From the NCBI GenBank assembly GCA_937924855.1, contig CALEYQ010000019.1:1-64000 (forward strand): a stretch of 64,000 nucleotides of DNA, in the 5' to 3' direction. The translations under genes were made by a program, and so were the position numbers. Position 1 is the stretch's first letter; every line of letters starts with the position of its first letter. Source of the stretch: an uncultured Bacteroidota bacterium (lineage in GTDB: Bacteria > Bacteroidota > Bacteroidia > JADZBD01). Below the pieces are notes generated by a model that was not told where the DNA came from, made no database searches, and saw nothing but the letters and a program-made list of their open reading frames with translations. Shown here piece after piece: positions 42,587 to 50,647 of this stretch.

Positions 42587-43744
42587 TTATTCTAACCAGG
42601 ATTTATAATATTTTCCATCATCAATTTTTAAGGCGGCCTCAGTTACCATCAGGGGGCGGAATGTATCTACCATTACGGCAAGTTCCTGAGTTTCTTTCTG
42701 GCCTATGGATCGCTCCATGGCACCCGGTGCCGGACCGTGGGGAATTCCCTTAGGATGAAGCGTGATATGTCCCTGTTCAATGTTGTTCCGGCTCATAAAA
42801 TCACCGTCAACATAATATAATACCTCATCGCTGTCGATATTGCTGTGGTTATAAGGGGCAGGCACAGACTGAGGGTGATAATCGTACAGGCGTGGACAAA
42901 AAGAACAAACTACATAGGAGGATGTTTCAAAAGTCTGATGAACGGGAGGGGGTTGATGAACCCTTCCTGTAATGGGCTCAAAGTTGTGGATTGAAAATCC
43001 CCAGGGAAAATTAAATCCGTCCCAACCCACCACATCAAAGGGATGCGTTCCGTAAAGCACATCGTGAATGACACCTTCTTTTTTAATTTTTATGAGGAAG
43101 TCACCCTTCTCGTCATGCGTTTCAAGGTCCTGTGGCAATTTGAAATCTCTTTCGCAAAACGGACTGTGTTCAAGGTGTTGTCCGTGAGAGTTTTTGTAGC
43201 GCTTTGGCGTATAAATAGGGTCGTGCGATTCAAGGTAAAAAAGACGATTGTCCGAAGTTTCAAATTCAATCTGGTAAATCATGCCCCGGGGAATAATCAG
43301 ATAATCGCCATATTCAAAGGGAATATTTCCCATAAAAGTGCGGAGCACACCTTTGCCTTTGTGCACGAAAATCAGCTCATCGGAATCGGCATTTTTGTAA
43401 AAATATTCTTTCTGACTTTGGGTAGGTGCCGCCAGACCCAGAATCACATCCCGGTTTACCAGGAGGGGTACTCTTGATTTGATGTAGTCTTTTTCAGGCT
43501 TGATTTCGAAGCCTTTCAGCAACAGGGCCTTGATGTTTTTTTCAATGGCAATTTTAGGCTGTGCCGGTACCGACCCAAGGATTTCTTTTACCTGTGTAGG
43601 TCGGTGGATATGATATAGCAGGGAGGACATCCCTGTAAATCCCTCAGTACCAAATAGTTGCTCATAGCGATGCTTGCCACCGGAGTCCTGGAAGACTACA
43701 TGTCTTTTACCCGGAAACTGGCCTAAGGAATGATATATTGGCAT
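42587..43744 (-). CDS. hmgA: Homogentisate 1,2-dioxygenase
   Basis: 385 residues. It opens the homogentisate ring to maleylacetoacetate. Typical HGD features: LIFVHKGKGVLRTFMGNIPF, YGDYLIIPRGMIYQIEFETS, DVVGWDGFNFPWGFSIHNFE, HQTFETSSYVVCSFCPRLYD and GHITLHPKGIPHGPAPGAME, which carry the His/Glu metal-site residues. A shorter N-terminus than human HGD is normal in Bacteroidota. It is the first gene of the operon after a structured 490-bp intergenic region. Confidence 0.95.
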   Translation of the reverse strand: MPIYHSLGQFPGKRHVVFQDSGGKHRYEQLFGTEGFTGMSSLLYHIHRPTQVKEILGSVPAQPKIAIEKNIKALLLKGFEIKPEKDYIKSRVPLLVNRDVILGLAAPTQSQKEYFYKNADSDELIFVHKGKGVLRTFMGNIPFEYGDYLIIPRGMIYQIEFETSDNRLFYLESHDPIYTPKRYKNSHGQHLEHSPFCERDFKLPQDLETHDEKGDFLIKIKKEGVIHDVLYGTHPFDVVGWDGFNFPWGFSIHNFEPITGRVHQPPPVHQTFETSSYVVCSFCPRLYDYHPQSVPAPYNHSNIDSDEVLYYVDGDFMSRNNIEQGHITLHPKGIPHGPAPGAMERSIGQKETQELAVMVDTFRPLMVTEAALKIDDGKYYKSWLE

Positions 43745-43832
43745 AATGATACAATTTAATAAAAAACAAGGAATTTTGAACTATGAAACCGGATTCAGAT
43801 AATAATCCGGCACTGAGCCCGGAAATCACTCC

Positions 43833-43851
43833 GGATTACGTTTCGTAATCC
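43833..43851. repeat. Inverted repeat upstream of hmgA
   Basis: GGATTACG-TTT-CGTAATCC: a perfect 8-bp inverted repeat with a three-base loop, ~90 bp upstream of hmgA. It could be an RNA stem in the hmgA leader or a protein-binding site. No T-tract follows on either strand. Confidence 0.5.
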
Positions 43852-44008
43852 TTTTCAGGTCGATACAGGGCAATAAAAAATGCGGCTTTGTTTTCATGGT
43901 TTAGAACCGAAAACAAATATAAAAATAAATGAATGTTGGTGAGAAGGAAGGGCCCTCATTTTGGGGGTGAGGAGGGTGATTTTCGTCATATAAATTTACA
44001 AAAAAGTA

Positions 44009-44069
44009 CCCATCCCCCCCTTTTGGGTCATACAAAACCTCTAAGATTTTGTAACTTACCCGGGATGGG
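44009..44069. repeat. Nested stem-loop in the hmgA/response-regulator intergenic region
   Basis: Outer arms CCCATCCC (44009-44016) and GGGATGGG (44062-44069) enclose inner arms ACAAAA (44032-44037) and TTTTGT (44047-44052). T-rich sequence follows on both strands (CCTTTTT on plus, TACTTTTTTG on minus), so it may act as a weak bidirectional terminator or a structured leader. Confidence 0.4.
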
Positions 44070-44177
44070 CCTTTTTCGTAAATTTTTTTGAAGGAACGTT
44101 AAACCGAAAAACCCTAAAAAATTGCTCTTGTACTTTAGCTGTATTTATTAGAACTGACACGAAGATATTGCGAGTTT

Positions 44178-44215
44178 ATTAAGGTCTGATTAAAAGCCTA
44201 TTAAAATCAGATTAA
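44178..44215. promoter_or_regulatory. Four ATTAA direct repeats at 11-bp spacing (candidate response-regulator site)
   Basis: ATTAA occurs at 44178, 44189, 44200 and 44211, exactly one helical turn apart. A degenerate fifth copy (ATTGC) lies in phase at 44167. The array ends 22 bp before the start of the OmpR-type response-regulator gene. Tandem half-sites at 11-bp period are the normal target of OmpR/PhoB-type regulators. The reverse-complement array occurs at 46333. Confidence 0.75.
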
Positions 44216-44237
44216 ACCCTTAAATGCTGACTTTCAA

Positions 44238-44951
44238 ATGAATAAATTCGAAGCCAAATTTATGAGACCGCCCAGGATTTTGGTTATTGAAGATGAGCCT
44301 AAAGTAGCATCCTTTATTAAGAAGGGCCTCGACGAAGAGGACTTTGAGGTAGAGGTAGCTTTTGATGGTAATGTGGGTCTGAAAAAGGCCACAAACGACA
44401 AGTTCGACCTTATTATTCTTGATGTGAACCTGCCCTATATGAATGGGTATGAGATATGTAAGTCGCTCAGGGAACGAAATGGAGAGGTTCCCATAATTAT
44501 GCTGACCGCCCTGGGCACCGTTAATGATAAGCTTGAGGGCTTCGACAGCGGAGCCGACGACTACCTGGTTAAGCCCTTCGAGTTTAAGGAGTTATTAGCC
44601 AGGGTAAGGGCTCTGTTAAAAAGAGGTTTCTCAAACCTACCTGCGGGTAATACCCTGCGGATAGCGGATCTGGAGTTGAATCTTGACACAAAAATTGTAA
44701 GCCGCTCGGATAAGAAAATTGACCTCACGGCCAAGGAGTTCCAGTTGCTTGAGTTTCTGATGAAAAATAAGGGAAGGGTTATTTCCCGAGCAGAAATTGC
44801 CGAAAAAGTATGGGATATCACCTTCGATACCGGAACCAATATAATTGATGTGTATATCAATTTCCTCAGAAATAAGGTCGATAAAAAATTCTCGCCTAAG
44901 TTGATTCATACCCAGGTGGGTATGGGTTATATTATGAAGGAAGGGGAATGA
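44238..44951 (+). CDS. OmpR/PhoB-family response regulator
   Basis: 237 residues. Receiver domain: ILVIEDEPKVASFIKKGLDE, phospho-acceptor Asp in LIILDVNLPYMNGYE, IIMLTALGTVNDKLEGFDSG, and Lys in DYLVKPFEFKELLARV. The C-terminal winged helix (LTAKEFQLLEFLMKNKGRVI, SRAEIAEKVWDITFDTGTNI, IDVYINFLRNKVDK, HTQVGMGYIMK) is complete. The histidine kinase gene starts 1 bp after its stop. It probably binds the ATTAA array before its own gene and the matching TTAAT array after the kinase gene. Confidence 0.96.
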   Translation: MNKFEAKFMRPPRILVIEDEPKVASFIKKGLDEEDFEVEVAFDGNVGLKKATNDKFDLIILDVNLPYMNGYEICKSLRERNGEVPIIMLTALGTVNDKLEGFDSGADDYLVKPFEFKELLARVRALLKRGFSNLPAGNTLRIADLELNLDTKIVSRSDKKIDLTAKEFQLLEFLMKNKGRVISRAEIAEKVWDITFDTGTNIIDVYINFLRNKVDKKFSPKLIHTQVGMGYIMKEGE

Positions 44952-44952
44952 C

Positions 44953-46329
44953 ATGAAAATCAGAACCCGGCTCACATTAATCTTTTCCATTATTGTCGGT
45001 AGTATCATAATTCTGCTGGCCGGATCGGTGTATTATTTTTCCAGCAATTACCGGGTTTCAGAATATGAAACCCGTTTGAAGAACCGGGGGCTCACCACGG
45101 CCAAGCTGCTGGTGGATGTGCGGGAAATCGATAGTGTTCTATTACGAATTATCGATAAAAATACCCGGTATAGCTTGTATGAGGAAGAGGTAATTATTTT
45201 CAACCATTTCAATAAGGTTATCTACCAAACCACCGAAAAAGCCCAGCGGCATAAGCCAACGCGTGATTTTATTGATCGCATAAGACTTGAGGGTGAAATT
45301 GGTTTTCAGGATGGGAACCGTGAGGGGGTTGGTTTTTTATATACCGGAAAATTCGACCGCTTTGTGGTGGTGGTAACCGCTTTCGATATTTATGGTAAAG
45401 GAAAATTGAAAAACCTGCGTTGGATATTATTACTGGGACTAGTTTTTTCGGTTGGGATTGCATTTGCCGGCGGATGGGTGTATTCCGGACAGGTTTTAAA
45501 GCCCGTTACCCGTATTATCGGTGAGGTGGAGCAAATAACAGCCTCCAGTCTGAACAAGCGCCTGGAAGAAGGAAACAAACACGACGAGCTGGCCAGGCTT
45601 TCCATTACCTTCAACAATATGCTTTCGCGTTTGGAGAAGGCCTTTGAAATTCAAAAAACATTTGTGTCGAATGCTTCTCATGAACTGCGTACGCCTCTTA
45701 CTGCCATAGCCGGACAAATAGAGGTAACGTTGAAAAAGGACCGGGAATCTGCCGAATACAAGGAGTTGCTTAATTCCCTGATGGAAGACATAACCAACCT
45801 CAGTGTTTTGTCGAACAATCTTTTGAGCCTGGCCCAGGCAAGTACGGATATTTCTTTTTTGAAAACCATTCCCGTGCGTATGGATGAATTGACCTTTATA
45901 GTTCGTGAAGAACTTCTGCATATTTATCCCGATGCAAAAATCAACATTCAGTTTACTTCATTTCCTGAAAATGAAGAAAGTTTTGTGGTGGTAGGCAGTG
46001 AAGATTTGTTAAAGTCGGCCATATTTAATTTAATGGAGAACGCCTGTAAATACAGTCCGGACAAATCGGTTGAGGTTTGGTTCTCTTTTCCAAAAGGAAG
46101 TATTGCCATTGAGTTTGTCGACACCGGCATAGGAATTCCCGAATCGGAAATAGAAAAAATAAAAATGCCCTTTTACAGAGCTTCCAATACCAGTGGAATA
46201 AAGGGGCATGGATTGGGCTTGTCGCTCACCGTGAAAATTGCGGAACTTCACGGTGGCCGGCTTACCATTGAATCCAGAGAGGGTATGGGAAGCAGGCTCA
46301 CCATATCTCTGCCAACTCAGTCTTTTTGA
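44953..46329 (+). CDS. Membrane-bound sensor histidine kinase
   Basis: 458 residues. TM1 (LTLIFSIIVGSIIILLAGSV) and TM2 (LRWILLLGLVFSVGIAFAGG) bracket a ~130-residue extracytoplasmic sensor with no recognised domain. HAMP follows (YSGQVLKPVTRIIGEVEQIT). The HisKA phosphoacceptor is in FVSNASHELRTPLTAIAGQI. The ATPase domain has the N box (FNLMENACKYSPDKSVEVWF) and G boxes (FVDTGIGIPESEIEKI; GIKGHGLGLSLTVKIAELHG). It is the cognate kinase of the preceding regulator by gene order. The signal is unknown. Confidence 0.95.
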   Translation: MKIRTRLTLIFSIIVGSIIILLAGSVYYFSSNYRVSEYETRLKNRGLTTAKLLVDVREIDSVLLRIIDKNTRYSLYEEEVIIFNHFNKVIYQTTEKAQRHKPTRDFIDRIRLEGEIGFQDGNREGVGFLYTGKFDRFVVVVTAFDIYGKGKLKNLRWILLLGLVFSVGIAFAGGWVYSGQVLKPVTRIIGEVEQITASSLNKRLEEGNKHDELARLSITFNNMLSRLEKAFEIQKTFVSNASHELRTPLTAIAGQIEVTLKKDRESAEYKELLNSLMEDITNLSVLSNNLLSLAQASTDISFLKTIPVRMDELTFIVREELLHIYPDAKINIQFTSFPENEESFVVVGSEDLLKSAIFNLMENACKYSPDKSVEVWFSFPKGSIAIEFVDTGIGIPESEIEKIKMPFYRASNTSGIKGHGLGLSLTVKIAELHGGRLTIESREGMGSRLTISLPTQSF

Positions 46330-46332
46330 GGT

Positions 46333-46370
46333 TTAATCGGCTTTTAATTCCGGATTAATGGGTGTTTAAT
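46333..46370. promoter_or_regulatory. Four TTAAT direct repeats at 11-bp spacing (candidate response-regulator site)
   Basis: TTAAT occurs at 46333, 46344, 46355 and 46366. This is the reverse complement of the ATTAA array before the response-regulator gene, with the same copy number and 11-bp period. It starts three bases after the kinase stop and lies ~50 bp before the coiled-coil gene (46420), around the expected -33 region of a TATCGTGG -7-like element (46389). Confidence 0.78.
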
Positions 46371-46419
46371 AGTGTTGTCTCATTTTTGTATCGTGGAAAC
46401 ACACCAAAAATTAAACAAC

Positions 46420-47304
46420 ATGGAAACAAAAAATCAAAAGACAAAATGGATTGCAGGTGCGGCTATTTTGTTATTACTGCTTTCAGCAGGTGGAAATTTT
46501 ATTCTTAACCGGAAAGCAAACAACCTGAGAGCAGAGCGTGATCAGATTGCATTAAAAGCTGAAAAGGAGCTGGCGGAAAAACTACAGGTATCCAAAGCAT
46601 TATCAGCTACAAAATCAGATCTCGAAAAATACAAGGGCATTAACGCAGATCTCGACAAGCTGGTGCTGGAAAAAACGGCCGAACTCGACCGCAGCAGCAT
46701 TCGCATTGAAAAGCTCCTGAAAGAAAATGCCGGAATTCCTGCCTTGAAAAAAGAACTGGCAACATTGATGCAGATCAAAGCCGATTTCGAAAGGCAGGTG
46801 AATCAGCTTGCTGCTGAGAATGCAGGCCTGAAAAAGGAACTGGCTTCTGTAAAGAATGAATTCAATGCGTATTCTTCCGGTTTGGCTTCAAAAATTGAAA
46901 AAGCCAAAAACCTGAAGGCTTATAATATGCAGGTGTATTCTTTCAAATTACGCCGGAACAACAAAGAGGTAGCAACCTCCAAAGCCCGCAAAACAGATCG
47001 TATCAGCGTTACTTTCGACCTGGTAGAGAATGTGTTTGCCGATGCAGGTAAAAAAGAAGTGCGTCTGAAAATTGTGGATGAAAGAGGAGTTGCCCTCCTG
47101 GATGAAGACGAAGATGTTTATGCATCGCTGGAACCCGGAATGGCGAAAGACTTTTCAGTTGGTAAGGAAGTGTATTATAACAACAACGATCTGAGCCTTA
47201 CCCTGAATTTCGACTACAGCAAGAAACTGGCAAAAGGCACCTATGTGGCCGAGATTTTTGCCGATGGCAAGCTTGCCGGTAAGAAAGAATTCGTTTTAAA
47301 ATAA
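46420..47304 (+). CDS. Membrane-anchored coiled-coil protein
   Basis: 294 residues from ATG 46420; an upstream TTG at 46372 is rejected. One N-terminal membrane helix (WIAGAAILLLLLSAGGNFIL) is followed by a ~120-residue coiled coil (RAERDQIALKAEKELAEKLQ, TKSDLEKYKGINADLDKLVL, IPALKKELATLMQIKADFER, QLAAENAGLKKELASVKNEF). A C-terminal beta-rich domain (MQVYSFKLRRNNKEVATSKA, RISVTFDLVENVFADAGKKE, YNNNDLSLTLNFDYSKKLAK, YVAEIFADGKLAGKKEFVLK) probably lies in the periplasm. I have seen this combination in Bacteroidota but know no function. The repeat array before it predicts control by the upstream two-component system. Confidence 0.85.
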   Translation: METKNQKTKWIAGAAILLLLLSAGGNFILNRKANNLRAERDQIALKAEKELAEKLQVSKALSATKSDLEKYKGINADLDKLVLEKTAELDRSSIRIEKLLKENAGIPALKKELATLMQIKADFERQVNQLAAENAGLKKELASVKNEFNAYSSGLASKIEKAKNLKAYNMQVYSFKLRRNNKEVATSKARKTDRISVTFDLVENVFADAGKKEVRLKIVDERGVALLDEDEDVYASLEPGMAKDFSVGKEVYYNNNDLSLTLNFDYSKKLAKGTYVAEIFADGKLAGKKEFVLK

Positions 47305-47315
47305 CCGAAACTATG

Positions 47316-47343
47316 TCCCGGGCCTTTGTGCCCGGGATTTTTT
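47316..47343 (+). terminator. Terminator after the coiled-coil gene
   Basis: TCCCGGGC/GCCCGGGA stem with a 6-base loop followed by T6. It ends six bases before the OmpA start. Confidence 0.88.
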
Positions 47344-47348
47344 AGCCT

Positions 47349-48233
47349 ATGAAACCCTTACTCGTTATCCCGGTACTGATTTGTACCCTTCTGTTTTCGG
47401 CCTCTTGCGGCAAGCACCTTCGGTGCGAGGCAAACGGAAGCACTAAAAAGCCCAAAGGAATTTCTTCAAAAAAATATAAAGCTTCTCTGGCGGAACGCGA
47501 CTCCTTATGTGCAGTAAGCCAATCCAGAGCCACTGAAATTGAAAAGCTAAATGGAAGTGTAAGTTCCCTTAGGTCCGAAATTCAGGAGCTTACCAATCAA
47601 TACGAGGACTTGAAAAAAACAAGTGGCTTAACTCAAGCCAGCCTGAATGAAACACTACGGAAAAAGGAACTTGAATTACAGAAGAAAGAAACCGCGCTTC
47701 AGGAAAAAGAGAAACGCCTCCGTTAACTCGAGGGGATTTTGAAGCGACAGGATTCAATTCTTTCCGCCCTGCATAATACCATTAAAAATGCTCTGCTGGG
47801 TTTTAATTCCGATGAGTTGAGCATCAAAATGAAGGAAGGGAAAATTTATGTTTCCATGTCGGATAAGCTTCTTTTCAAATCGGGAAAGGCCGATGTGGAA
47901 CCCCGGGGTAAGGAGGCTTTGAAGCAACTGTCGGATGCCTTGAATAAGAATCCTGAGATTCAGGTTTTGATCGAGGGCCATACCGATAATGTTCCCATCA
48001 AAACCAGCGTTTACCGTGATAACTGGGACCTTAGCTCTGCCAGAGCCATAAGTGTAGTTCGAATTTTAAGTGAGGAAAACAAAGTAAAAGCAGAGCGTAT
48101 CACCGCAAGTGGAAAAGCCGAGTTCAGCCCTGTGGCTACCAATGATACCCCCGAAGGAAGAGCCAAAAACAGGAGAACGGAAATTATTCTGGTTCCTAAC
48201 CTGACCGAACTTTTCAATGTAATAATGAAATAG
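47349..48233 (+). pseudogene. OmpA-family lipoprotein split by one in-frame stop
   Basis: The frame is open for 295 codons except for TAA at 47724-47726. Before it: a lipoprotein signal (PLLVIPVLICTLLFSASC) and a coiled coil (LAERDSLCAVSQSRATEIEK, LRSEIQELTNQYEDLKKTSG, KELELQKKETALQEKEKRLR). After it, in the same frame: LEGILKRQDSILSALHNTIK and a full OmpA peptidoglycan-binding domain (KLLFKSGKADVEPRGKEALK, IQVLIEGHTDNVPIKTSVYR, DNWDLSSARAISVVRILSEE, ASGKAEFSPVATNDTPEGRA, KNRRTEIIL). In intact relatives the motif reads KR.x-ELE, so the stop looks like GAA changed to TAA. A TTG 12 bases later could restart translation, but the product would lack an export signal. Either a recent nonsense mutation, a strain variant or a consensus error. 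Confidence 0.85.
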
Positions 48234-48307
48234 ATCATACGGGGTGCCACAAGGGTTGGATACTGCGAACAATATATTGGTCCGGTATTCAGGCACCCCA
48301 CCAAATT

Positions 48308-48331
48308 ACGGGGCTTCGGCCCCGTTTTTTT
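48308..48331 (+). terminator. Terminator with UUCG tetraloop after ompA-like gene
   Basis: ACGGGGC-TTCG-GCCCCGT: a seven-pair stem closed by the very stable UUCG tetraloop and followed by a T-tract. Confidence 0.93.
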
Positions 48332-48348
48332 ATTAATTATTCTGAGGC

Positions 48349-48356
48349 TATCTTTG
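48349..48356 (+). promoter_or_regulatory. -7 promoter element of the PAS-kinase operon
   Basis: TATCTTTG matches TAnnTTTG exactly. It ends six bases before GTG 48363. The T-run of the preceding terminator occupies the expected -33 region. The geometry suggests a leaderless mRNA starting at GTG 48363. Confidence 0.55.
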
Positions 48357-48362
48357 ACCTCA

Positions 48363-49586
48363 GTGAAGAAAGAAGAAGAAATGCTAAATGCCCTGTTCCG
48401 GTATGCTACCGAGGGCATTATTATTTCCGGATCTGATGGTGTTATTCAGATGGTAAACCCGGTGGCCGAAAAACAATTTGGCTACAGTCGGGAGGAACTG
48501 ATTGGAAAAAAGATCGAGGTGCTTGTGCCCCAACGGTTCTCCCATGGCCATGTGGCCCTGCGTGAAAAATTTATTTCAGAACCTTCGGTAAGATCCATGG
48601 GCAAGGGTAGGGAATTGTTTGCCCGGCGAAAAGACGGAACCGAATTTCCGGTAGAAATCAGTTTATCCCCCTTCACAACCTCCGAAGGCAACTGGATCAT
48701 GAGTTTTATCATAGATATTTCGGGGCGTAGGAAGCGTGAGCAGGAACTCAGCAAGGCTCATGAAGAAATTAAATCCCTGAATCAGGATCTTGAGAACCGG
48801 GTTAAGGAAAGAACCGAAGAGCTGAACAGGGTAATTGAAAAGCTGGCTATTTCGCAACGGGAGGTGGAATTGGCGTTGGAAAAAGAAAAAAAGCTGAACG
48901 AGCTGAAATCCCGGTTCATTACCACCGCCTCGCACGAATTCAGAACCCCGCTTTCAACTATTTTATCTTCCGTTTCCCTGATCGGGAAATACGATGCTGA
49001 AGCCGACCGGGAAAAAAGAGTCAAACATGTGGAACGGATAAAGGCATCAGTGCAAAATCTTACCGATATCCTCAACGATTTTCTTTCCGTGAGTAAAGTG
49101 GAGGAGGGGATCATACAAAACCGCCCGGAAAAAATAAACCTGGTTGCTTTTGCAACGGAAGCTGCAGATTCGATGCGGGGGATGGCAGGAGAATCCATTA
49201 AGGTGGTGTATCAGCATAAAGGTGGGCCTGAAGATTTCTGGATTGACCCCCAATTGTTAAAGGGTATTATTTTTAACCTGCTTTCCAATGCCATTAAATA
49301 CAGTCCGCCGGGAAAAACAGTTCGGCTGGAAACCGACACAACCGGTAACCAGCTTGTACTGCGGGTTATCGATGAGGGAATAGGAATTCCCGAAGAGGAT
49401 CTGGCAAATTTGACCGAGCGGTTTTTCAGGGCTCAGAATGCGGGTAATATTCCCGGTACGGGATTGGGATTAAATATCGTAAAGCGTTATCTTGAGCTGA
49501 TGAACAGCACCCTGCACTTTTATTCTGTTTTAAACCGGGGAACTACAGTACATGTTGTGGTTCCCAATCAAATGAAAAATGCCTGA
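48363..49586 (+). CDS. Cytoplasmic PAS-domain histidine kinase
   Basis: 407 residues taking GTG 48363 as start; TTG 48354 lies inside the promoter, and ATG 48381 is the alternative. PAS domain (NALFRYATEGIIISGSDGVI, VNPVAEKQFGYSREELIGKK, ARRKDGTEFPVEISLSPFTT). A coiled coil (SLNQDLENRVKERTEELNRV) leads to HisKA with His in ITTASHEFRTPLSTILSSVS. The ATPase domain has FNLLSNAIKYSPPGKTVRLE, VIDEGIGIPEEDLANLTERF, and NIPGTGLGLNIVKRYLELMN. No membrane helix, so it senses a cytoplasmic signal. It overlaps the receiver-CRP gene by 8 bp, so the two are a cognate pair. Confidence 0.93.
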   Translation: MKKEEEMLNALFRYATEGIIISGSDGVIQMVNPVAEKQFGYSREELIGKKIEVLVPQRFSHGHVALREKFISEPSVRSMGKGRELFARRKDGTEFPVEISLSPFTTSEGNWIMSFIIDISGRRKREQELSKAHEEIKSLNQDLENRVKERTEELNRVIEKLAISQREVELALEKEKKLNELKSRFITTASHEFRTPLSTILSSVSLIGKYDAEADREKRVKHVERIKASVQNLTDILNDFLSVSKVEEGIIQNRPEKINLVAFATEAADSMRGMAGESIKVVYQHKGGPEDFWIDPQLLKGIIFNLLSNAIKYSPPGKTVRLETDTTGNQLVLRVIDEGIGIPEEDLANLTERFFRAQNAGNIPGTGLGLNIVKRYLELMNSTLHFYSVLNRGTTVHVVVPNQMKNA

Positions 49587-50643
49587 AAAAATTCTGTTAA
49601 TTGAAGATCATCCCGATGTAAGGGAGAACCTGGCTGAAATTCTTGCCCTGGCCAAATACGAGGTTGCAACCGCCGCCAACGGAAAGGAAGGGGTAAAAAA
49701 AGCCTATGAATTTAGCCCTGACCTGATTATCTGCGACATCATGATGCCCGAACTGGATGGTTACGGGGTTTTGCATTTATTGGGTAAGGAACCTGAAACC
49801 CGCGATATTCCTTTTATTTTCCTTACTGCCAAATCAGAACAGGAAGATTTCAGAAAGGGCATGGGCCTGGGTGCTGATGATTACCTGACCAAGCCTTTCG
49901 ATGATACCGAGCTGCTTAACACGGTTGAGATGCGGCTCAAAAAAGCTAAAAGCAGAAGAGCCCCCCTGGAAACCGGGAAAAAGGGATTCGATAATTTCAT
50001 CAACGAAGCAAGGGGTTTTGAAGAATTGAAAAAGCTTGCCGAGAGTTACCAGTCCCGTCCTTACCAAAAAAAGGAAATTATTTTTGAGGCGGAGAGCTAT
50101 CCCAAAGGAGTTTTTTATCTTGAGTCCGGAAAGGTAAAAATATTTCTTACCAATGCCGATGGAAAGGAGTTCATCAGTGAGCTTATCCATCCCGGACAAT
50201 TTTTCGGGTACAGTGCTTTGCTGGAGGGAAATCCCTATACCGAATCGGCCGAGGTGCTGGAAAATGCGGAAATTGTTTTTATTCCAAGAGATGATTTTTT
50301 CTCACTCATCTTCAGCAACCGCGAGGTGGCTATGCGCTTCATCCGGTTTTTATCGAATAACGTTTCTGAATTGGAAGACCGCTTGATACGGCTTGCATAT
50401 AATTCCGTCCGAAAACGGGTGGCTGAGGCCTTGATTATGATTTATCAGCGTTACGCTAATCCTGAAGACAAAAAGCCCTATTCAATTTCTTTATCCAGAG
50501 AAAATTTTGCCGCCTTGGTGGGAACCGCAACCGAAACGGTAATACGAACACTTTCTGATTTTAAGGAGGAAGGTTTGATTTCTATCCGGGGTAGTAACGT
50601 TACAATCCTCGATCCGGAAAGACTGGTTCAGCTGAAAAACTAG
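49579..50643 (+). CDS. Response regulator with CRP/FNR-type effector domain
   Basis: 354 residues. Receiver (about 1-120): KILLIEDHPDVRENLAEILA, Asp in LIICDIMMPELDGYGVLHLL, IPFIFLTAKSEQEDFRKGMG, Lys in DYLTKPFDDTELL. A cyclic-nucleotide-binding-type beta roll (about 150-270) follows: IIFEAESYPKGVFYLESGKV, ISELIHPGQFFGYSALLEGN, PYTESAEVLENAEIVFIPRD. Then a CRP-type helix-turn-helix: LSRENFAALVGTATETVIRT, LSDFKEEGLISIRGSNVTIL. This joins phosphorelay input to a CRP-like DNA-binding module in one chain. The key cNMP-binding Arg is not obvious, so cAMP may not be needed. No stop-proximal terminator separates it from the convergent phosphatase gene. Confidence 0.93.
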   Translation: MPEKILLIEDHPDVRENLAEILALAKYEVATAANGKEGVKKAYEFSPDLIICDIMMPELDGYGVLHLLGKEPETRDIPFIFLTAKSEQEDFRKGMGLGADDYLTKPFDDTELLNTVEMRLKKAKSRRAPLETGKKGFDNFINEARGFEELKKLAESYQSRPYQKKEIIFEAESYPKGVFYLESGKVKIFLTNADGKEFISELIHPGQFFGYSALLEGNPYTESAEVLENAEIVFIPRDDFFSLIFSNREVAMRFIRFLSNNVSELEDRLIRLAYNSVRKRVAEALIMIYQRYANPEDKKPYSISLSRENFAALVGTATETVIRTLSDFKEEGLISIRGSNVTILDPERLVQLKN

Positions 50644-50647
50644 AAGG

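Larger units (their letters stand above)
43745..44237. other. Structured 493-bp intergenic region between hmgA and the OmpR-type operon
   Basis: No credible gene. It holds a short inverted repeat (43833-43851), a larger imperfect hairpin (44009-44069) and, next to the response-regulator start, four ATTAA repeats (44178-44215). Two tiny frames (43783-43848 on plus, 22 codons; 43826-43897 on minus, 24 codons) overlap the inverted repeat. I see no support for their expression. Confidence 0.6.

Noticed and set aside
41913..42608. 231-codon plus-strand frame
   Set aside because: Antisense to hppD, which carries all iron ligands.
43783..43897. Two tiny frames (21 and 23 residues) upstream of hmgA considered as leader peptides
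   Set aside because: No enrichment in Tyr or Phe codons as expected for tyrosine attenuation, and both run through the inverted repeat; likely chance.
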